A DNA stretch of 18,568 bases from Microcaldota archaeon. Its GTDB lineage: Archaea > Micrarchaeota > Micrarchaeia > Micrarchaeales > CABMGC01. Under the pieces are notes generated by a model, which saw only the letters and a program-made list of their open reading frames with translations, was not told the origin of the DNA and searched no databases. How positions within the stretch are numbered: position 1 is the first letter of the stretch; each line of letters opens with the position of its first letter. A program made the translations under genes and the position numbers. Location: contig DAHVAU010000065.1 of NCBI GenBank assembly GCA_027314465.1, forward strand, positions 1 through 18,568, given 5' to 3'. Below, one piece after another: positions 13,295 to 18,568 of this stretch.

Positions 13295-13297
13295 ATA
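13290..13297 (+). promoter_or_regulatory. TATA box of the first paralogue
   Basis: CTTAAATA begins 31 nt before the ATG at 13321, indicating a leaderless transcript. This favours the 13321 start over the in-frame ATG at 13297, which overlaps the box itself. Confidence 0.65.
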
Positions 13298-13320
13298 TGA
13301 AATTACCCTTATCCCATAAC

Positions 13321-14160
13321 ATGGCGCCTAAGACGAGAGTGAATAGGGCTGAGCCTATGCCAGGCGCATTTGTCCTGGGAGTTACGAATCTTAAGCCGCA
13401 GATAGGCCGCATGAACCTTGGCAGGCAGGTCCCTATGACCCGCGAGATAATCGGGGCGTTCAGGGACGCAGGGCTGAAGGCAGAGCTTGCTGGAGCTTCT
13501 GCCCTGGGAGTTACAATACCTGTCTCAGAGATGTACATGCGCTCCAGGACGGTAAGCTCGGTGGTCGACGTGTTCGTTGACGGATCCAGAGGCCGCGCCA
13601 AGCAGATAGCAAGAGATATGGGATTTAGGAGAGTGCCTGCGGAGGAGATCTTCTCGCTAACCTTTGACAACGGAGACGGAATAAAGACGACATCAGCCAC
13701 TGTGGCAGGGCAGATGAGGTTCAATGGCAATTTAAGGATGCCCGGAATGGAGCTCATGGTTACCTTTGTGCCCACCGAGTATGCACGCATAAGGCAGGGC
13801 AGGCACTCAGGGCCTACTGTAGAGATCATGAAATACGACAGGATGCCTACGCCTGGAAGCATACTTCTAGAGAAGCTTATAAGAGGCACGGAAAAGGACG
13901 TGGCAGACGTCTCGGCAGCTGCAGCCGTGGCCGACCTTGGGAAGCTGGTCCGTCCGCATGACATGGCCGCGTTCCTTGACATGATAGAAGGCCGCGCGGC
14001 GAGGAGCGGGTGGCTGAGCAGCCTGGTGGGCCGCATAGAGCAGGTGGACAGGAACGTTGCATGGTACGTTGGGGAGTACAACAAGGCAGCGCCCCAGGGC
14101 AGCGTGGACTTCCTGGCGACCCTCAGGCGCATGGCCGAGTCGCTGCGCGCAAAGCAATAA
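13321..14160 (+). CDS. Hypothetical protein, paralogue 1 (possible degenerate nucleotidyltransferase fold)
   Basis: A 279-residue soluble protein, clearly related to the next gene. Shared blocks: AGASALGV (57-64), VVDVFVD (81-87), GF at 101-102, FSLTF (111-115), TFVPTEY (148-154), VEIMKYD (167-173) and LLEKLIRGTEKDVADV (182-197). The order (a G-x-S-A-L block, an acidic strand about 20 residues later, then a late EKL..R..KD..D block) recalls AbiEii/DUF1814-type nucleotidyltransferases, whose motifs are GG-A-L, D-x-D and eKl-R-KD-yD. Here the DxD is reduced to a single Asp in that position, so activity would be doubtful. The resemblance is an inference. A 24-bp longer start at 13297 overlaps the promoter and is rejected. 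Confidence 0.85.
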   Translation: MAPKTRVNRAEPMPGAFVLGVTNLKPQIGRMNLGRQVPMTREIIGAFRDAGLKAELAGASALGVTIPVSEMYMRSRTVSSVVDVFVDGSRGRAKQIARDMGFRRVPAEEIFSLTFDNGDGIKTTSATVAGQMRFNGNLRMPGMELMVTFVPTEYARIRQGRHSGPTVEIMKYDRMPTPGSILLEKLIRGTEKDVADVSAAAAVADLGKLVRPHDMAAFLDMIEGRAARSGWLSSLVGRIEQVDRNVAWYVGEYNKAAPQGSVDFLATLRRMAESLRAKQ

Positions 14161-14187
14161 AAGCCGTTTGCGAAGCATAGCAAAACG

Positions 14188-14197
14188 CATAAATATC
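14188..14197 (+). promoter_or_regulatory. TATA box of the second paralogue
   Basis: CATAAATATC ends 21 nt before the GTG at 14218, so the second paralogue has its own promoter and a leaderless start despite following the first by only 57 bp. The flanking bases resemble the promoter of the first copy, in keeping with duplication of gene plus promoter. Confidence 0.6.
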
Positions 14198-14217
14198 AAA
14201 AATTCCATAAATCTAGC

Positions 14218-15063
14218 GTGGCTATTCATAAGCATAGGCTACGCAAAGGGCATAGGAACCCAGGCGCAGCTGTTATAGATCTGGCTAGGCCAGAGGACGG
14301 GGACCGGTGCCTTGGCAGCCTGAACAGGAAGAACAAGCTGGGTATGATCACCCTTGCCAGGGCCACGCAGTTTGGATACGAACTGCGCCAGCTGTTTGAT
14401 GACCATGAAGTAGGGTTCAGGCCCATAGGCGCATCGGCTCTTGGAGTATCTGTTGCCGTACCTGCGGACTACATGAAGAGGCCTACAAGCAACCTCTATG
14501 ATATACAGCTTCGCATGGATGAGCGCGAGGCCGCAACTACGGCGCTTGCAAGCCATGGATTTGACCAGGTGGATGCGACAAAATATTTCGTTATAACATT
14601 CATAGGCAAGGACGGGCAGGCGCATACCGTGCCAACCCTCTCAGACCAGCTCCTCTTCTCACGCCAGTACGGTGACTCACGAATGTATGCAACAACAATA
14701 TTCATACCGTCGGAGTACTACAGGAACGACAACGGAGCGGTAAGGGTTGTAAGATTCGATGCGCTGCAGAGCGTAGGGGTTTCGATGATGCAAAAGCTGC
14801 TCAGGGGGGCGAGGAGGGACAAGAACGACCTGGCCAATGCAGCACTGGCCAACGACTTCTCTGCGCTTTTCAGCGCCAAGAGCCTGGATCTGCTCTCAGA
14901 CACTGTTGCAGCCAGCAGCGCAGTGCGTGAGCAGGTATTCATGACTATAGATGATATCGTGGAGAGGATAAAGGAGCTGCAGCACGCTGGGCACAGGAAT
15001 GGGCTGGCAGGCAGCAACATCTCCGTATTGCACTGGTTCAAGGAGCTTGCGCGCGCAGCATAG
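14218..15063 (+). CDS. Hypothetical protein, paralogue 2 (possible degenerate nucleotidyltransferase fold)
   Basis: A 281-residue protein sharing order and spacing of conserved blocks with the previous gene: GASALGV (71-77), YDIQLRMD (94-101), SHGF (112-115), YFVITF (123-128), IFIPSEYYR (161-169), VRVVRFD (175-181) and QKLLRGARRDKNDL (192-205). The N-terminus is different and strongly basic (MAIHKHRLRKGHR). Divergence between the copies is high outside these blocks, so the duplication is old or selection differs. As in the first copy, only one Asp remains where a nucleotidyltransferase would have DxD. It starts with GTG at 14218, supported by the TATA box 21-30 nt upstream. The 3' end is tail-to-tail with the carbonic-anhydrase-like gene (13 bp apart). 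Function unknown. Confidence 0.85.
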   Translation: MAIHKHRLRKGHRNPGAAVIDLARPEDGDRCLGSLNRKNKLGMITLARATQFGYELRQLFDDHEVGFRPIGASALGVSVAVPADYMKRPTSNLYDIQLRMDEREAATTALASHGFDQVDATKYFVITFIGKDGQAHTVPTLSDQLLFSRQYGDSRMYATTIFIPSEYYRNDNGAVRVVRFDALQSVGVSMMQKLLRGARRDKNDLANAALANDFSALFSAKSLDLLSDTVAASSAVREQVFMTIDDIVERIKELQHAGHRNGLAGSNISVLHWFKELARAA

Positions 15064-15076
15064 CAACGCCAGGCTC

Positions 15077-15805
15077 TTATCTTATCCTTGCTTTGCCGCT
15101 GCTGACAAGTGAGATCGATGCCTCACTGCCAGCTATTACAGGGAGGGTGTTCTTTGCGAACGCCTGCGCAGTGCCAAGCAGCTGCTGGTTGCCATTCATT
15201 ACCACGAACCTCTCCTTGCCCATTACCTTTGCTGCCAGCTCCACAGAAGCCAGCACATCGGCCAGGCTGCTGCCCCTGACAAGGTATGCCTCGCCTGGCT
15301 TTGTGCCTGCCTCGCCAAGGACCTGGGCATCTGTTTTTGGTGAACTGCCTATCAGAACTACCACCAGATCTGCATGAAGGCCTCGCGGCACATCCACAAG
15401 ATCCGCAGTGACCGTGACATCGCTTCTGCCTGCGGCTGCAAGCGCCTGTCTTGCGAGGCGCTCCTGCAGGGCCCTGTTGAACTCCTCCATGCGTGCCATC
15501 TTTTCAGGATCGTAAGAGCCCTCTGGCCTGGCCGCGCCCTCGAATCCGTTGTTCCTGAAGTACTTTACGAACCTATCCTCAAATAGCCTTGCGGCTTCGG
15601 CAGTGAGTCCCAGATCCTTGCCATCAAGCACCGCTGCAGTTGCCTTGAGGCCCCCGCAATCCCTGTGAACCGTTATCCTGACTGCGCTTATGGACTGGTC
15701 CGTGAAATCAATGCCCCCCACAGTGCCCCCTGCATTCCTGTACCCGTTTACGTCCATGAGCCTAAAGTCCATGCATCCTACGCAGCAAGTCGTTTCTGCC
15801 TTCAT
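15077..15805 (-). CDS. Beta-carbonic-anhydrase-like zinc protein
   Basis: A 242-residue protein whose N-terminus carries the beta-carbonic anhydrase zinc site in compressed form: CMDFR at 11-15 (Cys11 with the Asp13-Arg15 dyad), YRNAGG at 22-27, and HRDCGG at 47-52 (His47, Cys50). In standard beta enzymes the CxDxR to HxxC distance is about 55 residues; here it is 36, so a helix is missing. The remaining 190 residues match no carbonic anhydrase I know; they include a helix-rich middle and a strand-rich C-terminal part (DLVVVLIGSSPKTDAQ, ERFVVMNGNQQLLGTAQAF, ending SLVSSGKARIR). Function may be carbonic anhydrase or another zinc reaction. A near-palindromic TATA-like CTATTAATAG (15836-15845) lies about 31-40 nt upstream of the ATG, so it may have its own promoter 41 bp after AsnRS. 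Confidence 0.85.
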   Translation of the reverse strand: MKAETTCCVGCMDFRLMDVNGYRNAGGTVGGIDFTDQSISAVRITVHRDCGGLKATAAVLDGKDLGLTAEAARLFEDRFVKYFRNNGFEGAARPEGSYDPEKMARMEEFNRALQERLARQALAAAGRSDVTVTADLVDVPRGLHADLVVVLIGSSPKTDAQVLGEAGTKPGEAYLVRGSSLADVLASVELAAKVMGKERFVVMNGNQQLLGTAQAFAKNTLPVIAGSEASISLVSSGKARIR

Positions 15806-15846
15806 AAAACCATCATTAGTTAGCCCTCAGTTCAGCTATTAATAGA

Positions 15847-17151
15847 TTACGGTTCGAGCCTGTTAGACATCCTCGGGAATGGTATAGCGTCGCGTATGTG
15901 GTCAAGGTTGAGCAGCCACTTTATAACGCGCTCAACGCCCATGCCAAATCCGGCATGCGGAACTGAGCCGTACTTTCTCAGCTCCACCCACCACTGGTAG
16001 TTTGACATGTTGAACTTCACGCCTTTTGCCTTCTCAACCTCGGCCATGCGCTCCATGAGATCCTCGTACTTCCAGACCCTCTCGCTGCCGCCTATTATCT
16101 CGCCGTGGCCCTTAGGCGCCTGCAGATCCGAGCAGAGCACAGTGCGCTCGTCCTTGGGATTGATGGGCATGTAGAACGGCTTTATCTCCCTGGGCCAGTT
16201 GTATACGAACATGGGTTTATTCTCCTCCTGCGTGAGTGCGCGCTCGTGCTCCACCCCAAGGTCTTCGCCCCACTTAAGCGGAAATCCCTTGTCGTTAAGG
16301 ATCTTCAGGGCCTCTTCGTAGCTCACTCTCTTGAACGGAGGCCTTATTGCGGACATGTCGGCAGGATTTATGCCAAGGGCCTTTGCTATGTCCTCGCTAT
16401 TTGCAAGCCTCTGCGCTATGTGCGATATTAGGCCTTCCTGCAAGCGCATGTTCTTCTTGTTATCGTAATAGGCCATCTCGGGCTCAAGGTGCCAGTACTC
16501 TGCCAGGTGCTTTGTAGTCCTTGATTTCTCGGCCCTGAAGGATGGCACGAATGAGTAGACGCGCTCTAGAGAGAATATCATGGCCTCGGCGTACAGCTGC
16601 GATGACTCGGTGAGATAGGCCTTTGTGCCGAAGAAGTCAGTCTCGAACATGTCCGCCCCGGTCTCGCCACCCACCTTTGTTATTATAGGAGGGGTGACTT
16701 CGAAGAAGCCCCTCTTGTCCAAAAACTCCCTTGCGTACCTGAATACGTAGGAGCGCGCCTTCATCACGTTTATCATCTTCTGGCTCCTAAGCCATAGATG
16801 CCTCTTGTCAAGCAGCAGCTCTGTGCTCTGGTACTCTGTTATTGGGAATGGCTCTGAGGCGTGCATTATCCTAAATGAACTTGCCTCCATCTCAAAGCCA
16901 GTCGGGGATCTCTTATCCTCCTTGACAGTTCCAGAGACGCTTACGCTGGATTCTACAGCAGCTTCGCCGGCCTGCTGCCATGACTTCTCATCAACCAGGT
17001 CCTTTTTCACCGCCACCTGTATAAGCCCGGTCACGTCCCTGAGAACCATGAATATTATGCCGCCGCTGGCCCTCTTGCGGTGTATCCAGCCTGAAAGGCT
17101 TGCCTGCGCTGCGGGTCTTTTTATCGCCTGGGCTACGTGAGTGACTGCCAT
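15847..17151 (-). CDS. asnS: Asparaginyl-tRNA synthetase
   Basis: Class IIb synthetase that charges tRNA-Asn. The N-terminal OB-fold anticodon-binding domain (about 1-100) contains VSLSGW-like ASLSGWIHRKRASG and FMVLRDVTGLIQV. Motif 1 is near FLDKRGFFEVTPPII, motif 2 is PSFRAEKSRTTKHLAEYWHL, and motif 3 is GFGMGVERVIKWLLNLDHI. The SSQLYAEA, YGSVPHAGFG and IPFPRMSNRLEP blocks resemble archaeal AsnRS rather than AspRS, although the two are close relatives and a non-discriminating AspRS is the main alternative. The ATG at 17151 (434 residues) is preferred to TTG at 17154, since a TATA-like GCTTAAAT (17188 to 17181) lies 30 nt upstream, giving a leaderless transcript. Divergent from the M20 peptidase gene. 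Confidence 0.9.
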   Translation of the reverse strand: MAVTHVAQAIKRPAAQASLSGWIHRKRASGGIIFMVLRDVTGLIQVAVKKDLVDEKSWQQAGEAAVESSVSVSGTVKEDKRSPTGFEMEASSFRIMHASEPFPITEYQSTELLLDKRHLWLRSQKMINVMKARSYVFRYAREFLDKRGFFEVTPPIITKVGGETGADMFETDFFGTKAYLTESSQLYAEAMIFSLERVYSFVPSFRAEKSRTTKHLAEYWHLEPEMAYYDNKKNMRLQEGLISHIAQRLANSEDIAKALGINPADMSAIRPPFKRVSYEEALKILNDKGFPLKWGEDLGVEHERALTQEENKPMFVYNWPREIKPFYMPINPKDERTVLCSDLQAPKGHGEIIGGSERVWKYEDLMERMAEVEKAKGVKFNMSNYQWWVELRKYGSVPHAGFGMGVERVIKWLLNLDHIRDAIPFPRMSNRLEP

Positions 17152-17248
17152 CAAACCAGCTTATCTATCAGTGGACATAGATTTAAGCCTTTTCTACACC
17201 GGCGATTGGGAGCCCAGGATTATTAACCGTAGCGTGAGTATTAATTGC

Positions 17249-17253
17249 AGGTG
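17249..17253 (+). promoter_or_regulatory. Ribosome binding site deciding the TTG start of the M20 peptidase
   Basis: AGGTG lies 6 nt before the TTG at 17260 and pairs with CACCU of the 16S tail, which is intact in this organism. No ATG or GTG in frame near the conserved N-terminus offers a better start. Confidence 0.6.
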
Positions 17254-17259
17254 TGATCG

Positions 17260-18384
17260 TTGGCAGCAGATGTTGCAAGGATTGCTCTTGATCTGGTTGG
17301 TATAGGCTCTGACACCTACTCGCAGGGCGAGAAGGAAGTGGCCAGATACGTGCATGAGAAGCTTACGGGAATGGGCATAGAGTCAGATATCGTGGAGATC
17401 TCAGAGGGAAGGTACAACGTCACGGCAAGGCTTGGATCCGGGGAGGGGCTGATGCTCAACGGGCATATGGACACAGTGCCAGTCGGGGACCCTAAGCAGT
17501 GGAGATACCCATATTCAGGAAGGATTGCAAACGGGAGGCTTTATGGCAGGGGATCTTCGGATATGAAGGGAGGGCTGGCTGCAGTGCTTGGCGCACTGGC
17601 CACCGCCAACCTCACAAAGAGCAGGAGATCGCTCCTGCTGACCTTCGTTGCAGACGAGGAAGCAGGGCTCAGCGGCTCTGCATGGCTGCTGAAGAACAGA
17701 AGGGACCTATTCTCCGGTGTCAGATGCGGCATCATAGGCGAGGCTACAGGCAACATGATACAGGTTGCGCAGAAGGGCATACTTCTCTTCGATCTTGAGG
17801 TCATTGGAAAGGCAGCGCATGCATCCAGCCCGTGGCTTGGAAGGAACGCAATATTGGATGCAATGAAGGCCATAAGCGCACTTGAGAAGTTCTCTGCTCT
17901 TGAGAGGCGGGTCAGTGACAGGAGGCTTGGGAAGGGCACCATAAACGTGGGCAAGATATCCGGCGGCACGGCAACGAACGTAGTGCCGGATCAGTGCAAA
18001 GTGGGCATAAACATGAGGCTTGTTCCAGGGGAGACACCAGACAGCCTTATGCGCATGGTCAGCAGGAAGCTTGATGCACTCGGCATAAAGTACAGGATAA
18101 CGCCGCTGATAAAGAAGATGCCTTACAGCGTGAGCGAGAGCTCTACTGTGGTAAGGCTGCTAAAGGGCGTGGTGAAGTCAGAGTGCATCGTTGGCAACGG
18201 ATACACAGAAGCAGAGATATACAACCAGATGACAGGCATGGAGTGCGCTGTCTTCGGTCCAGGCATAAAGAGCACGATCCACAAGCCAAACGAGTACGTA
18301 GGAATCGCTAGTCTGGAGAAGTCTGAGCGCCTCTACTGCAGATTGATCGATGCATGGATGTCGGGAGCCAGGATTCATCCGTAA
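17260..18384 (+). CDS. M20 family metallopeptidase (ArgE/DapE/CPG2 type)
   Basis: Di-zinc aminoacylase or peptidase of 374 residues. All metal ligands and catalytic residues are present: LNGHMDTVPVG at 66-76 (His69, Asp71), GRGSSDMKGGLAA at 97-109 (Asp101 bridging), ADEEAG at 131-136 (Glu133 general base, Glu134 ligand), IGEATG at 159-164 (Glu161), and IHKPNEYV near residue 343 with the last His. The dimerisation lid (about 170-290) includes KAAHASSPWLGRNAI, which carries the His187 typical of the family. Substrate preference (N-acetylornithine, succinyl-diaminopimelate, LysW-lysine or a dipeptide) cannot be read from sequence, and no arginine or lysine biosynthesis genes are nearby. Starts with TTG. 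Its 3' end overlaps a partial minus-strand frame by 10 bp. Confidence 0.93.
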   Translation: MAADVARIALDLVGIGSDTYSQGEKEVARYVHEKLTGMGIESDIVEISEGRYNVTARLGSGEGLMLNGHMDTVPVGDPKQWRYPYSGRIANGRLYGRGSSDMKGGLAAVLGALATANLTKSRRSLLLTFVADEEAGLSGSAWLLKNRRDLFSGVRCGIIGEATGNMIQVAQKGILLFDLEVIGKAAHASSPWLGRNAILDAMKAISALEKFSALERRVSDRRLGKGTINVGKISGGTATNVVPDQCKVGINMRLVPGETPDSLMRMVSRKLDALGIKYRITPLIKKMPYSVSESSTVVRLLKGVVKSECIVGNGYTEAEIYNQMTGMECAVFGPGIKSTIHKPNEYVGIASLEKSERLYCRLIDAWMSGARIHP

Positions 18385-18568
18385 TGGCCCGCGTCGTGCA
18401 GCGCTTTCCTGAACGGCGCTGCGATGTCATTGCCCATCCTAACCCCTGCAATGCCGCAAAGCCCTGCCTCGGCGCGTGATGCGACATCCTGATCAGAGAA
18501 GTATACCACTGCACATGAGGTTAGACTGCTGTGGTTCTGGTTCATAATGCTAAAGGCATTTCCGCCCA
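18375..18568 (-). CDS. 3' end of an unidentified gene (runs off the window)
   Basis: An open minus-strand frame of 64 codons with no start in the window, ending in TGA at 18375-18377. The C-terminus reads through SCAVVYFSDQDVASRAEAGL and ends FRKALHDAGHYG. Codon use (AGG for Arg, GC-rich third positions) resembles the neighbours. The fragment is too short for assignment, and I recognise no motif. The frame overlaps the M20 gene by 10 bp, tail to tail. Confidence 0.5.
   Translation of the reverse strand, partial: GGNAFSIMNQNHSSLTSCAVVYFSDQDVASRAEAGLCGIAGVRMGNDIAAPFRKALHDAGHYG

Noticed and set aside
13197..14183. 328-codon minus-strand ORF over the first paralogue
   Set aside because: The plus-strand frame is supported by a TATA at leaderless distance and by similarity to its tandem copy; the antisense frame has neither.
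1..18568. CRISPR arrays, insertion sequences or phage genes
   Set aside because: No regularly spaced direct repeats, transposase or integrase motifs, or terminal inverted repeats were seen.

Overview
This window comes from an archaeon, most likely a DPANN lineage close to the acidophilic ARMAN/Micrarchaeota group. Direct evidence: a 16S rRNA of archaeal type, TATA boxes 24-31 nt upstream of start codons with many genes apparently leaderless, a tRNA with a canonical 37/38 intron and no encoded CCA, archaeal-type AsnRS, a DUF373 membrane protein, and a lipoate ligase split into two genes as in Thermoplasma. The lineage is inferred; the 16S departs from standard 'universal' primer sites, as ARMAN sequences are known to do.

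Layout. 1-1271: 16S rRNA lacking its 5' part, with a hairpin and T-rich terminator. No 23S or tRNA-Ala follows, so the rRNA genes look unlinked. 1459-4079: a degenerate LAGLIDADG-fold protein, a helical protein on the minus strand, an ITPase (RdgB/HAM1) and a small helical protein. 4154-7329: a lipoate cluster (LipA on plus; DUF373-LplB-LplA operon convergent on minus). 7410-9849: an amidohydrolase, a short ORF, and an unassigned 452-residue protein with an ATP-grasp-like segment. 9861-12077: asparagine synthetase AsnB divergent from an Lrp/AsnC regulator that has a near-perfect operator at its own start. 12117-13150: intron-containing tRNA-Ser(UGA) and a ferritin-like/VIT1 fusion. 13321-15063: two tandem paralogues with a possible degenerate nucleotidyltransferase fold. 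15077-18384: a carbonic-anhydrase-like protein, AsnRS and an M20 peptidase. 18375-18568: the 3' end of an unidentified gene.

How they connect. LipA with a two-part lipoate ligase forms one lipoylation unit. AsnB, the Lrp/AsnC regulator and AsnRS cover asparagine synthesis, its probable control and charging of tRNA-Asn. The ferritin/VIT1 protein suggests iron and peroxide handling.

The strongest unusual signals are in the 16S rRNA. Paired substitutions in the decoding helix (1404/1497 and 1406/1495, E. coli numbering), a change at 917 that predicts a compensating change at position 18 outside the window, an altered 530 loop, and an anti-Shine-Dalgarno core shortened to CCUCA. The tandem paralogues, the ATP-grasp-like orphan and the compact carbonic-anhydrase-like protein are the best candidates for undescribed protein functions. 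All functional calls were made by reading the sequence, without database searches.
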